This document shows, piece by piece, positions 34,442-46,138 of a stretch of 64,000 nt of DNA; the first letter of the stretch is position 1, and each line of letters starts with the position of its first letter. Origin of the DNA: Symbiodinium natans (Eukaryota; Sar; Dinophyceae; Suessiales; Symbiodiniaceae); NCBI GenBank assembly GCA_905221605.1, contig CAJNDS010002456.1:148795-212794 (forward strand), given 5' to 3'. The notes under the pieces are model-generated. The model had not been told where the DNA came from, did no database searches, and saw only the letters and a program-made list of their open reading frames with translations. Position numbers and translations under genes: made by a program.

Positions 34442-34645
34442 GTCAGGTGCAGCGCCGGGTGGGTTGACTCGGGGCTGTCGGCAGGTAGGTGCTCAGGATC
34501 CGGGCCACTCTGGCAGCTCCAGGTGGTCTACGTGGATGACTTGCACATCATCCTTGTTGGCCCAGACAAGTTCGAGGTCCTTTGGATGGCGTTGGCAGCT
34601 TACGAAGTCGTAGGTACACCGTTTGCTTTTCACAAATTTAGAGGC
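34442..34645 (+). pseudogene. Retroelement reverse-transcriptase fragment (YVDD box)
   Basis: One frame reads PLWQLQVVYVDDLHIILVG, then a stretch ending GTPFAFHKFRG. YVDD is the polymerase catalytic box (motif C) of reverse transcriptases. The FGTPFxxHKF continuation is, as I remember it, typical of a dinoflagellate retroelement pol family. The frame breaks into repeat sequence on the right. Only about 65 codons are recognisable, with no motifs A or B, so this is a relic. It lies between the two copies of the direct duplication, which may mark how it arrived. Confidence 0.6.
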
Positions 34646-34726
34646 CGTTTTCTGGGCCTGAAGTGCCCCGCGCCCCGCCTTCAGGCTTGTGTCCCTGGTT
34701 GAGCACGTTCCAGGTTTGCAGTGCTT

Positions 34727-35200
34727 TATCCCCCTGTTCTCCTTATTCGGCCGTTACCCTGGGCTTGGGTCTTTAGCATGGCTTGCAGAGCTTGAGTTCC
34801 CTGACTTCCGGTGCCCTGCTTGGGATCAGCATTCGCACCTGCCACGTCCCCGGTGGCTTTGGCACTGGGTGCCGCTGTTTCCTGGTTTCCGGTGGTCCTC
34901 CTTGGGGTCCAGCTCTGGCAAGTGTCTTCGTTGGTTCCCGTGTCTCTGTGTCCTTAACCGCTGTCCCCTGGCCTCCGTTGCCTTCCTTGGAATCAGCGTT
35001 TGTGCCGGCTTTCACCTGGCGCTGCTGCGTCCTGGCTTTCGGTGGTCTTACTGGGGGTCAGCCTTGGCCTTTGCCTGGGCGACAGGCCTTCTTGGGGTGT
35101 ACTCCAGCAAGGGCTCGCTCGGCCCTGCGTGTGTTTCGGATCGGTGACCCTGTGCATGGTGCAAGTCCTCTGAGGGCAATCCTTGTGCCTCCTGCGCCTG
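34727..35200 (+). repeat. Direct duplication, copy 2
   Basis: The second copy of the 33,898 block. It lacks a short piece near 35010 relative to copy 1 and diverges after that. The pair flanks the YVDD fragment. Confidence 0.85.
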
Positions 35201-35394
35201 ATCAATAAAATGTTACTCTCCCGGTTGCCGGTAAACCTTGTCAGTTCTCCCGCATTGCCTTTGTTCATGATGGCTTGGTGGGCGTCCACGTCCGTAGCCA
35301 CCGCACGCCTGTGCCCTGCCCACACAAAGCAATAAAGTTCAAGTTGTTGGTTGTGCGCAGCCCTGGCTCCTCCCAGCTTTGCCTGCCATACGGG

Positions 35395-35680
35395 CTACCC
35401 TCTTGGGTTTGTTTTCTTTGGAGTCTTCTTGTGCAGCTTTCGGCCTCAGGGGCTCTTTGGGGTCGATTTTTGCGCCCCGGCGGCTACTCCCTGGCCTGCC
35501 AGGTGCCGGCGGTCACTCGGGCTCTTTTCTTCCCTCTTGGGTTTGTTTTCTTTGGGGCCTTCTTGTGCAGCTATCGGTCTCAGTGGCGGCGTTCTGGGGG
35601 CTATTCCCAGGCCTGCCAAGTGCCGGCGGTCACTCGGGCACTCATCCGTCGCTTTGTTTTGTTTGGGGCCTTCTTGTGTG
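35395..35680 (+). repeat. ~130-bp direct repeats (about 2.3 copies)
   Basis: CTCTTGGGTTTGTTTTCTTTGG with a TCTTCTTGTGCAGCT core occurs at about 35400 and 35536. GGCCTGCCAGGTGCCGGCGG occurs near 35496 with a near-identical copy at 35612. A third partial copy (CGCTTTGTTTTGTTTGGGG) runs into a GT repeat. Confidence 0.85.
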
Positions 35681-35760
35681 TGTGTGTGTGTGTGTGTGAG
35701 TGTGTCTGTGTGTGTGTGTGTGGGCGTGGGCGTGGGTGTGGGTGTGTGTGGGTGTGAGCT
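35673..35760 (+). repeat. (GT)n / GGGTGT microsatellite
   Basis: TGTGTG runs with GAGTGTGTC interruptions, then GGGCGTGGGTGTGG. The His/Thr-rich frames on the other strand are artefacts. Confidence 0.9.
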
Positions 35761-38141
35761 CGGTTGTGGGGGGGCGCGTTTGCGGTTTGGTTTGCCGGGT
35801 TCGTGGTTGGGGCAAAGGTCTCTTGGCTGCAACCAGCTAGTTCCTCCACTTGAACCCTCCGCGGAGGTGTGCCATGACGTTTTCGGAGCACACCTGAGAT
35901 GCGGAGGGGGACGTGGTTGTATGGCAGCGAGTACCCTCGCGTGCCGGTCTTCCTTCCTTCCTTCCTTCCTTCCGATGTCTTCGCAGATGTGTCTGCTTTG
36001 GCATCTCTGGTCTTGTTGAACGCAATGTTTAACATGCGATCCCCCTCCTGCGAGGCAAGCCATAATCGATGTGAGATACTGTTTAATCTCATTTCTGCAG
36101 CCTGAGGGATGCCAGAGCTCTCGGCATTTGTTGCGAGCCCAGTTGCGTTCTGTCCTTCGGAGTACGCTGATCAGGTTGAACCATGGTTCTAAGCTCATGC
36201 TGTGGATGTCCATTCAGGAAGAAGAGGCCGGCAAGACTGTCGATGATGCCGAGAATGAGGCCTGTGTGGTTTTATGAAGTCTGTTGTATGGGTTATGTAG
36301 AATCTTTACCTTTGATTTCTGCGTGCTGGTGATGGTTTCGCGCCGTTCTCGCGATTTGGCTTTGGGCATTGGGTGTGCGCTGGCCGGAGCTGTACTGAGA
36401 TGTACCGTACCTGTAGTCATCTTGTCAGCGCTTGGTGCAGGCAACCGATGCTGCACTCGCCCAAGTCATTGTCTCAAACTCTCTGCACCCCTCTTTGTAA
36501 ATATTTTTTCATAAGGTTCAGAAGGCCGTCAAGAAGGAAGTGCCACGTGTCAGAAGGTTAGAGATAGGCTCATCTGATGTGTGGGCTTGACTACCATTTT
36601 GCTTGGCTGTAATTCTGGCTCATCTTTGTTGTTCTTAAAGCAACTCTCAGTACTGCAACGCTCATGTGCCCTGCTTTCTGTTTGCGCCCACGAGTAGTTT
36701 TTTGAGCATTGCCAAAAGCAGTTGCTGAGCTTATTTCGAGCCAAGGGCCAAGATAGAAGATGAGACAGACAAAGTTCTGGACAAAGACTCAGACAGCGCC
36801 AGGCGCGCTCGTCCACTGCATTCCGCCTTCTAGAACATCTCGAGCCCTCGTCATTGCTCAGGGTGCCTCATGACACCGCGGATGCTGTCCAGATGTACGC
36901 CCAGAACAGAATGGTACCAATGTTCAGCCAGATGCTAAGTCGCAGTAGACTTCGATCGAAAGGCTTGCTACCGGTTCTTGCGGCCTCCAGACTGGCAGTT
37001 CCTGCGTTCGCGAGTGGTCTATCGTCACAGAATCACTGCACCATGAGAGCTGAAGAGTGATGAGCACCAGCGCTGTATGACCTCCTTGCTGGAAGCATCC
37101 GGAAGCTCTGTATCTGCACTCAGCTGGTGGCCTGACCATGCGCAAGATCAATGACCTCATCAGTGAGTCCAGGCTTTGGAGAGTGTGCAAATAGGAATGG
37201 TAGACATCTCAGGTCGAAGGCTACGATGGAATGTAAGTGCCAGTCAGCACACGTAGAATCATACTTGTAGATGGAAAGCTCGATGTGGTCAGGTGCATGT
37301 GTATTACTAGTATGGTTTAGGGCATGCATCATCCGGTCACCGGCCGATGTGTCGGATGTAGGTTTTGGAAGAGGTTCTGTCCGGCCCATGTATGGACATC
37401 CGTTCTCAGATGTTCCCAGTCGCAAGCCTATGAACATCTACAATCAAAATTGTTTGAAGGGTGTTATCTCAAGCTTGTTCTTGTGTTGCAAGGCAGCCCC
37501 CGTGCTGCTCTTGTGTTGCAAGGCAGCTCCTGCACAAGGTTCATGGCAAGCTGAATGCCATGAAGGCAGATGAGAAGGGCACGTGTGCTCTCCGTGCATG
37601 TGCATTGCGCCGTTGCATTGTATTCTCGATCCTCTTGTCTTGAGACACTGTACTCTTGGTTCGTGGGCCAAGCTGTTGTTGCCGTTTGTAAAGGCGAAGC
37701 CACCGGACGTTGGACTGGGATTCGGCAACGCGTTGCATCGCATGTGCTCACGACTGCTTGTATTGGTTAACAGAGTGCGATCTGGAAATACGAGTAAAGA
37801 TGTAACCACATGACTATACATGTACATATAAATCTATATCAAAACATAAACAAATAATGGGTCTGTGTCTGTCTTTGTATGTGTGTGTGTGTGTGTGTGT
37901 CTCTGTGTGTGTTGTGGTTCAGTTCTGCATGGGCTGTGTTCGCACAGCTTGCAGGAGCTGCCGCGGCAGCTGAAGGCGCCGGGGCGAAGCAGGACGACGA
38001 GTAGGACATGATCAGAGAGATGCTGGGATACCGTAGGGCAGAATGTAGGGCAAAGATTCTGCTTTTTGGAGTGAATTCTTATTTGTAAATCAATAAATAA
38101 ATAGTATCAATAAAAAACAAACAAAGAAATATATACGAAAA

Positions 38142-38173
<32 letters not shown>

Positions 38174-39015
38174 GCTCTCTCTTCTACAGAGAGCTGTACT
38201 CTTCTACAAAGAGGCCCAGAAGCAGCAGAGCAGCGCCCTGCAGCTGATGGTGCTGCCTCCAGTCCGAGGCCAGAATCTCCAAGAAGGCCACAAAACCCCT
38301 GCATAGGCCCACGTCTTCGAGCATCTTGTGGGCTTTTTTAGGAGACGCCCGCTATTCATCCACCATTCCCTTGGTTACTGCAGCTCTTTAGAAGGCAACA
38401 GAGTGAGCCGACCTTCCAGGCACAGCTCGGCCGGCGCAATTCCTGCCCTCCATCCAGCCCATCCCGGCGTGATCCGACATGCTGGCCTTAAGAGGGCCCA
38501 AAGCTCCAAATCCGTGAGCTGTCTGAAACAGAGTTGCGCCGAGTGTTGCAGACACCCAGCAGCCAGCACATGGACCTCTCGCCTGCAGAAAAGGCCCAGG
38601 GGAGACGACGCTAGGATTGGACTGCCAGGACATGCCAACCCTTACAAGTACACACTTTACACATGCCTCGTCTTCCAAAGACTTGAAGCCGGGGTGAGAT
38701 TGCGCAGGCGTCCGGCGCCTCACTACATACGGGGGTGCTTCCCGCTGGCTGAAGTTTCAGCTGCTGAGCGTCATTATGTTTTCAGATGGAGACCCTTCAG
38801 GAATCCTTGATGTGGATGGGACACACTAGCCAGAAGCCAGAAGCCAATGGCAATGCTCGAGGAAGCGGCCCAGTGCAGCTGCAGATCTACAGGCAAGATT
38901 CACACCGCCAGTTGTTGAAGGAGAGGCCCAACCGGGCTCCCCCAAGCCAAAGCGTACCTGAGGTCTGAAGCCTAAACTCCACAACCGTAAAACAGACTCA
39001 CGGGCAACTAATGGC

Positions 39016-39096
39016 CCCTACACCCTAAACCCTAAAAACTAAACCCTGAACCCAGAACCCCAAACCCTCTTCCCTAAACCCTAAGCCCCGCTGTCA
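39016..39096 (-). repeat. Telomere-like CCCTAAA tract
   Basis: Six or more CCCTAAA-type heptamers with drifted units (ACTAAACC, CCTGAACCC, CCCCAAACC). Interstitial. Confidence 0.8.
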
Positions 39097-40679
39097 GGGG
39101 GCTGGGAGTTCGCAGCAGCAGCTCTTCCTGGCCTGGATGCAGTCTATGGGCCGGCGGCAGGCCAAGAGTGGATGATCTATGATGAACTCCTATAAAGTCC
39201 CTGACCCCTTCTGAGACTGCATATGTATCTCTACGTGGTATGTATTGTAATCATGCTTTTCTTCACTCTCCGTCTCTCGGTCTCTCTGCCTCTCCGTCTC
39301 TCTGTCTCTCACAAGAGAGAGAGAGAGAGAGAGCGAGATTATATATATATATATATATGTATAGAGATATGTATCTGTGGTCACTCCCTGACACGCACGT
39401 CTTGAAACCATCGCACAACCACAAAAAAGTTTGTCTGATACCGGCTTCCAGTAGTGTAAAGAACTGCCTGAACGGAAAGCGCTAAATTGGTATCAGGGCC
39501 CTTCTGTTCGACAACTATAGATGTGTCTTTTGAGCACAGAACGCCCCCTAACTCATGCGAACCAAACTGGCCCGTGATTCTGAGAAGCAAGTTGCTGAAT
39601 CACCTCTTGATTAAGAGATAGTTTCATTAATTCAGCCCACGTATTTTATTAGGATTATTTGACCCAACTGCGATTGGGAGACCAAATACAGGTCAATATA
39701 CTTAAGTCGTGTACACCAACCGAATCTAGATACATGTCTTGTGCTGTCCCCCTCCCCCCCCCCCCCGCCATCTCAGGTCCAAGATCCCATAGTGAAGGTT
39801 TCAAGGGCTGGCAAACCAAAATCCAAGATCCAAACTGTTTAGGCTCCCCTAAACCCCCCAAAACCCTAACATGACTGTAAAACATGAAAAATTAAAAGCA
39901 CACATATATATATATATATATATCATGTATATACTATAGACGTCTCTACATGTATAGATGTGTATTCCAGGAAGAGGCCATAACATCCAACAACACTGAC
40001 TCACATCTGGGCCAGGAAAGCATCTTTCAAGATGCCGCCTCCAAGCCTCCGCCTCGAAGTGCAGGTGTCGGAGGGAGGGGGGGGAGGGAGGGAGGGGGGG
40101 GAGGGAGGGGGGGGAGGGAGGGGGGCGGGCTTGCCCACCATGCGACCACGCCGTCAGTGCTCAGAGAGTCTACCCGAAAGCGCGCAGAACTTTGACACTG
40201 GGCGGGAGCATATGCCTCTGGGGCAAGTTCGGTGTGAAGAAGAGTTGAGGAGTGGTATTTCTGTTATGGCCTTTAGGCCAGGATAGCTTTTGTCTCGTTT
40301 CCGACCCTGGCCATGCCAGATGAAGATGAGCTTAGCGACGACTCAGAGGAGCTCGGCCGGAACCTACCGTAGATGCTTCGAACTTCATTCGCCCCTTATG
40401 AAAAACCGAAAGGCTTGACGAAGGAACCCCAAAACTTCTTAGTTGAAAAGATCTAGCTCTCTCTCTCTCTCTGTCTCTTTCTCTCTTTCTCTGTCTTTAG
40501 CTTTTTGTCGTTGGTGAGGGATGGCCCGATGTGACTGCCAGATATGATATTCTTCTGATAGCCCATGATCCCCTAAATCCCCTGAGAGTCCAACACCCTA
40601 CTACCCCAGAAAAATCCCTAAGCTAAGGTGGAAATCTCAGCTTGGGATTTTTCCTGTCAGGACGCGGAGTCCCTGGAGT

Positions 40680-40730
40680 CCCTTTCGGAGGACTCCGAGG
40701 AATCCGAGGAGCCCGCCGGTCCGAAAGGTT
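40680..40730. repeat. Inverted repeat CCTTTCGGA ... TCCGAAAGG
   Basis: A 9-bp perfect inverted repeat encloses about 30 bp that itself contains GGACTCCGAGG/CCGAGGAGCC repeats. It could fold into a hairpin. No function is assigned. Confidence 0.6.
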
Positions 40731-40765
40731 CGAGCACCTTGGTTGGCGCTTCAACCTAGGGAGGG

Positions 40766-40880
40766 CGTTTAGGGTTTAGGGCTTAGGAGGTTTGAGGGGT
40801 TTTTAAGGGGGGGGCTTTCAGGGGTCATGCGCATCCCCGGATGGTTCCGCGCTTCGGGTTTAGGGTTTAGGGTTTTAGGG
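40766..40880 (+). repeat. Telomere-like tract in two clusters
   Basis: GGGTTTAGGG and its neighbour GGCTTAGGAGG near 40768-40795, then GGGTTTAGGG repeats at about 40855-40880. Confidence 0.75.
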
Positions 40881-41524
40881 GGGATTTAGGGGCAGGGGCC
40901 ATGCGAATCCCCAGCAATTCCCTTGGCAGGTGCTGCCGGCACGGCCCAGCCCTCCAGGTGCAAGATTTCGCGAATGGTTTGATAGGTGAAGTGGTGGCGC
41001 GATCTTCATCGAATGCGGTACCATGCAGTTCTTTAGCCATGGTCCATGCCAAGTCGGGGTGAGCGTACTTTGTACCAGAGCAGTATAGAACATGACAGTC
41101 ACAATCATGTCACGCGAAGCCCATGAGTGCGTGAGTGCGTTGGTGAAATGCTGTGTTGGGCGAAGGCGCTCCGAGCACGTGCCAAAGGCCCCGCCTTGCA
41201 CCGTTTGCCACTTGGGGGGCTTCTGAAATTTTTAGGGGTTCCTACAATCATGATGATAGTGTTTGGGGATATGGTAGGGGTGCCCGTATTTTGGAAATGG
41301 CCACTTTTGGCACCCTTTTTGCGATGGTGTTACCGTCATAATGTTCACTTCATATTAACATGCCCCCGCCCCCCTCCCCCCCCCCCCCGCAAGGTATGGT
41401 CACAGGCCGCGGGCTCCGTAATTGCGGGCTCCGTTGTTAAAATCCTCTGGACCTTAGCCATCCCAGACCGCGCCTCCCAACGTTCAGACCTTACGTCCCC
41501 AAACCGCGTCGTTGGGGAAAGTAG

Positions 41525-42000
41525 GCCAGGGGCTGCGCTTTCCAGGCCTCATAAAATGCAATTTGCTGACAGGCGAGAGTTTGGGGGCGGGGGGGGGGGG
41601 GGGGGCAGGCGGCATGCATTTTAAGACTGCGTTTTCCTGGCCTCCTTAAACGCATTTTGCTGGCAGGCGGGAGTGGGGAGGGGGGGGGGGAAATGTATTT
41701 TCCGGGACACTTCCAAAATGCATTTTGCTGGCGGGGCGGGGGGGGCTGCGTTTTCCAGGCCTCCTGAATGCATTTTGCTGGCAGCAGTTGGCTTGCGGCA
41801 TGCATTTGGCTTGTAGGCGGGGAGAGGCGGTTGGTTGCGTTCTCCAGGCCTTTTCAATTGCATTTTGCTTGCATTCCCGCCTGGGGAATGGGGGAGGCGG
41901 AAAGCGGTTTCCACGCTTTCCAAACGGATTTGGCTTCCAGGCGGGGAAAGGCGGAAGAATGCGTTTTCCAGACCCTCCCAATTGTTTTCAGCAACAAAGC
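41525..42000 (+). repeat. ~60-80-bp minisatellite with GCATTTTGCTGGCAGGCGGG core
   Basis: About eight irregular units contain TGCGTTTTCCAGGCCTCC, then AAATGCATTTTGCTGGCAGG, separated by variable G runs. Lower-strand frames give a repeated peptide with the core QQNAF and EAWKTQ. The spacers shift frame, so I take this as DNA repeat, not protein. Confidence 0.8.
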
Positions 42001-42683
42001 AAAAGGCAGCTTTTCAACCGGCTTTGGCCCGGAAGGGTTGTGCAATTACGTGGGGTGGGGTGGGGGGTGGGGGGTTATAATTACGTTCTGGGATTTGGAT
42101 TGTGCAATTACGGGGAGGGGGTTTATTAATATGAGGTCAACATTATCTCTCACGATTGGGCATGTAGCTGGTGATGAACAGTCCACGTTGCAGTGTTATG
42201 GTCGAGAGTTGGGAGTTGCTTTCCTGGCATCCTAGGCTGTCCCAGGTTCTAGTGTCATCACTTCTTGACAACCTGTCAGCCTCTGCTGCTATGTTGACAG
42301 CTAGCGTCGTAGGTGCCGATGAAGAAAGAACGTACGGATGTTTGCTTGCGCTGCAGAAGTTGCCGTGCGCTTTGTCAGAGGTCGTTTCAAGGCTTCGCAA
42401 AGAACCGGCAGCCCCAACTTCGTAAGGCGGTTTGTTGAAGGTGACAAGGTGCGAGTAGTGGTGATACTGGGGCTGGAACACAGAGGGGCTGCATGAACAA
42501 AGGCGGCGTCATGAGCATGCCAAGATGACATGGGGCGCGGGTGTCGAACAAGGTTTAGGCTCAACGAACTTGTTCTGGAGACTCCGGCGCGACATTGCCA
42601 GGATGGCAGTGATTTCGAGGCGGCCGTTCGTCAGGTTTTTGAGCATCCCCGCAGTCAGTTGGGATCTGCATCAACCTCGAAGC

Positions 42684-43060
42684 TTCAAGACTGGTGATCA
42701 GCGAACTTGGATGTTCCATCCCAGCATCCCAATCCCAATGCGTCGTTGAGTTTGTGCATTTGTTTGGTCGAAAAGTTCTTGTTTTGAGAAGACCTTAGTG
42801 TAGCCAGAGAAGGAAATGCCATGGTTGTGAGGTTCCGGAACTTCAGGCATCTCTGTCCTTTGGCCGGTGTGGTGCAGCATTTGCGCAACTTGGGCCTCCG
42901 GCGCAGGAGCAGGTGGAGCTTCAGTCGCACCGTGCCGGCGTTCGACCGGGCCGCGAGGAGTGATTCTGTCAAATTGTGTTGCTGCCCTGCAGTCTGGGGA
43001 GTCTGCGTGCACACAAGTCGCAGAAACAGAATGTCCGCAGCCTCGTATCAGCACCAGAGC
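42684..43060 (-). CDS. Putative exon(s), unknown protein (minus strand)
   Basis: A minus-strand frame of 118 codons reads with normal composition. It has a Cys/His-containing start (CGHSVSATCVHADSPDC), a Pro/Ala-rich middle and an end with ISFSGYTKVFSKQELFDQ. The plus-strand frames over the same bases are Arg/Ser/Cys-rich and less convincing. No family is recognised. Confidence 0.35.
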
Positions 43061-43566
43061 ATGAATGGGTCAGTAAACCGTTGGTGCAGACCCCTCTGCT
43101 GAGGAGAGAGCCATGCATCGGCGAGGTGCTGTGCTCAGTGCTGCCGTTCGAAGACCCCACAACAGGGGAGGGACTCCAAAAGAGAGGTCCTTGATGCCGC
43201 TACGATGTGCAGCTGGGGTTTTTGGGTCCCCCCCACCCCCCTCAGCCCAACCCCTCATCCGCACATCCTGGGCGCGTCCTTTCGGTCCTGTGCTCGCCTT
43301 CGTTTCCTTGTTCAGCTCAGCTGCTTGTTTGCTTCGCTCCTTGTTTTCCTGTGGTCATCCGCTCTATTTCGCAAGTCTATGCATGGCCTAAACCGTTCGG
43401 GGTTTGTTCAGCTTGTCAAACGATGCCCCCAGGATGCCTTTGACAACAGCTTAGGGTGCTGCGCGGATGGTCGGGTGGGCGCTGTGCGTGTTTGGGCTGG
43501 TTTGGTGCTCTGCAGAATTGAGGCCTTGCTGATGAATACAATATGCGCGTATGGGTCGGCGGAGAG

Positions 43567-43597
<31 letters not shown>

Positions 43598-44160
43598 TTT
43601 GTGTGTGTGTGTGTGTGTCTGTCTGCCTGCCTGCCTGGCTGGCTGGCTGTCTGTCTGCGCACAAACATAGAGGTTCTGCCATAAGTGGCCATGTGTGCGT
43701 GTGTGACCTTCCAATCGCAAAAGATGCTCCTAGCAGTGAGTGGGGCGTGGCCACCTTGTCCCTTGTCAGGCCAACGAAGCTGTTTATGTATCGCTTCCCC
43801 GAGACTCAACAAATTTCCCTGTAAAGCCATATTTAAACTGGAGAGGTGTTTGAACAAGTTGTTTCCAGTCTTACAGAGATGCAATGGGTCGACATCCCTT
43901 TTCAGTTACAGGGCACACACACACTCCACGCACTTCCATGCCATGTCGCCGATTCTTGGGCTCTCAAAGCCACCTTCCCTCAATGCTCTGATACCATCTG
44001 ATACCTGCAGGTCTTGGCTCCAAAGAGCCCGAGATCTTGGGCTACGCGCGCCAGGTGGCCGATGAGGCGGTGTAGTGGTATTGGTTTTGTAGTTTCCTGC
44101 CGCATTTGTAATCATATGTGCAGAATCGGAAGGCCATATTGATTGAGGAGGGCGTATTTT
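43060..44160. other. Stretch without a recognisable gene
   Basis: It contains a (GT)n repeat (about 43567-43618) followed by CTGT/CTGC/GGCT tetramers to 43655. No supported gene. Confidence 0.45.
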
Positions 44161-44244
44161 TTGCTTCCCTTTTTTTTTTTTTGCTTCCCTTTTTTTTTTC
44201 TGGGGTCCTCGTGTTCTCCAGTCTCAAGACAGGAAGCAAACCAG

Positions 44245-44278
44245 AGAGAAGGAAAGAAAGAAAGAAAGAAAGAAAGAG

Positions 44279-44345
<67 letters not shown>

Positions 44346-44390
44346 AGAAGGAAAGAAGGAAAGCAGGACAAGAAAGAAAGAAAGCAAGAG

Positions 44391-44457
<67 letters not shown>

Positions 44458-44530
44458 AATAAAGAAAGAAAGAAAGAGAGAAACATAGAAAGAAAGAAAG
44501 CAAGAAAGAAAGAAAGAACGAGAGAAAGAG

Positions 44531-44569
<39 letters not shown>

Positions 44570-44697
44570 ACGAAAGAACGAAAGAAAAGCAGGCAGAAAG
44601 ACAGAAAGAAGAAAGAAAGAAAGAAAGAAATAAAAAAAGAAAGCAAGGAAGAAAGAACGAAAGAGAGAAAGAAAGGAAGAACGAAAGAAAGAAAGTG
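44245..44697 (+). repeat. (GAAA)n purine array
   Basis: About 450 bp of AAAG/GAAA units with occasional GAGAG, GAAGG and CG interruptions. It directly precedes the satellite array. Phe/Ser/Leu frames on the minus strand and Lys/Glu frames on the plus strand are artefacts. Confidence 0.95.
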
Positions 44698-45714
44698 GGG
44701 GGGGCTGCGCCCCCCCCAACCCCCCCGCTTTTTTTAAGCCGTGCAAGCTTGCTTCAAAGCATATGAAGCTTTTTTTGAAACCCATCATGCAAGCATTGTG
44801 TTTGCAAATGGGGGGGCTGCCCCCCCCCCCCCCCCCCCCCCAACCCCCCCCAACCCCCCCGCTTTTTTAAAGCCGTGCAAGCTTGCTTCAAAGCATATGA
44901 AACTTTTTTTTTGAAACCCATCATGCAGGCTTGTGTTTGCAAATGGGGGGGGGCTGCGCCCCCCCAACCCCCCCGCTTTTTTTAGCCGTGCAAAGCTTGC
45001 TTCAAAGCATATGAAACTTTTTTTGAAACCCATCATGCACGCATTGTGTTTGCAAATGGGGGGGCTGCGCCCCCCCCAACCCCCCCGCTTTTTTTAAGCC
45101 GTGCAAGCTTGCTTCAAAGCATATGAAACTTTTTTTGAAACCCATCATGCAGGCATTGTGTTTGCAAATGGGGGGGGCTGCGCCCCCCCCAACCCCCCCG
45201 CTTTTTTAAGCCGTGCAAGCTTGCTTCAAAGCATATGAAACTTTTTTTTGAAACCCATCATGCAGGCATTGTGTTTGCAAATGGGGGGGGGGGCTGCGCC
45301 CCCCCCAACCCCTCGCTTTTTTTAAGCCGTGCAAGCTTGCTTCAAAGCATATGAAACTTTTATTGAAACCCATCATGCAAGCATTGTGTTTGCAAATGGG
45401 GGGGGCTGCGCCCCCCCCAACCCCCCCGCTTTTTTTAAGCCGTGCAAGCTTGCTGCAAAGCATCTGAAACTTTTTTGAAACCCATCATGCAAGCATTGTG
45501 TTTGCAAATGGGGGGGGGCTGCGCCCCGCCCAACCCCCCCGCTTTTTTTAAGCCGTGCAAGCTTGCTTCAAAGCATATGAAACTTTTTTTGAAACCCATC
45601 ATGCAAGCATTGTGTTTGCAAATGGGGGGGGCTGCGCCCCCCCCAACCCCCCCGCTTTTTTTAAGCCGTGCAAGCTTGCTTCAAAGCATATGAAACTTTT
45701 TTTGAAACCCATCA
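44698..45714 (+). repeat. ~113-bp GC-hairpin satellite, left block
   Basis: Eight to nine tandem units. Their GCATTGTGTTTGCAAATG boxes start at about 44789, 44925, 45036, 45149, 45262, 45377, 45489 and 45603, a period of 111-115 bp except for one longer unit. Each unit has a self-complementary G6-CTGC-C6-type hairpin, a T run, AAGCCGTGCAAGCTTGCTTC, and CATATGAAAC with a T run and GAAACCCATCA. The array stops mid-unit at 45714 and resumes in phase at 56101, so the retrotransposon interrupts it. Confidence 0.95.
45701..45714 (+). repeat. Target-site duplication, left copy
   Basis: TTTGAAACCCATCA is the last satellite sequence before the element and is repeated at 56098-56111. The leading T's are ambiguous because T runs occur on the satellite side. 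Confidence 0.8.
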
Positions 45715-46095
45715 AGCGTCTCGGCTCTCAGCGTTTCGTATAGCGGGCCCCCACTAGCAGACCGTAGTGCCCCTTCGGTGATTTCTGTACTCTTCTCACC
45801 ATTAGAAGCCATTCTGCCTGTTACTCAGATTCGCGTTGTGGCTCTGGAACTGGTTGCAGACTGCTTGCTGAATAGTCAAGACACTATTGACATTGACAGT
45901 GCCTTGGACCTCGCAGGGCAGCTGTGGAATCAGGATACTGCAGACGAACTTGTGCCAGCGATCCTTGAGGTTCTACCGAGAGAACAGGGACTTCAGCTGG
46001 TGGCCATCATTTCTGTCAGGTTCCCGTTGTTGTGTGTAGCACTTGAGCAACAACTTGCAAAGACTCTTATCAGCCTGATCTCAGACAAACCATGA
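45715..46095 (+). CDS. LINE upstream ORF fragment, unknown
   Basis: The frame is open from the first base of the element to TGA 46093-46095 and has no Met in 126 codons. It reads as a hydrophobic, helical protein (RVVALELVADCLLN, LVPAILEVLPREQGL, LLCVALEQQLAKTLI). The best explanation is the C-terminal end of an ORF cut off by 5' truncation at insertion. Non-AUG initiation is the alternative. An ATG in another frame (46092) overlaps the stop as ATGA. Confidence 0.5.
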   Translation, partial: SVSALSVSYSGPPLADRSAPSVISVLFSPLEAILPVTQIRVVALELVADCLLNSQDTIDIDSALDLAGQLWNQDTADELVPAILEVLPREQGLQLVAIISVRFPLLCVALEQQLAKTLISLISDKP

Positions 46096-46138
46096 ATCTC
46101 GCTCTGCACTTGCTTTTCACAGTCATCCTTTGCCGCAG

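Larger units (their letters stand above)
35761..41500. other. Long stretch without a confidently recognised gene
   Basis: A plus-strand frame ending at 36277 (QLRSVLRSTLIRLNHGSK, then an acidic tail EEEAGKTVDDAENE) has protein-like composition and may be an exon. A frame at 38786-38968 is similar. Microsatellites present: CCTT (35946-35973), TG (37880-37905), TA (38141-38168, 39338-39360, 39903-39924), TC/GA pair (39265-39336), and GGGA (40072-40128). No domain is recognised. Confidence 0.35.

Noticed and set aside
35446-36213. 255-codon minus-strand frame
   Set aside because: Its core is the GT microsatellite (His/Thr repeats), and the rest lacks domain features.
39016-39096. Chromosome end at a telomere-like tract
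   Set aside because: The tract is short, degenerate and flanked by unique sequence on both sides, so it is interstitial.
44042-44788. Long Phe/Leu/Ser frame (minus) and Lys/Glu frames (plus)
   Set aside because: Direct translations of the GAAA microsatellite.
44754-45743. Repeated open frames (KPIMQALCLQMGG-type) in the satellite
   Set aside because: They occur in every satellite unit on both strands and break with homopolymer length. There is no sign of selection on protein.
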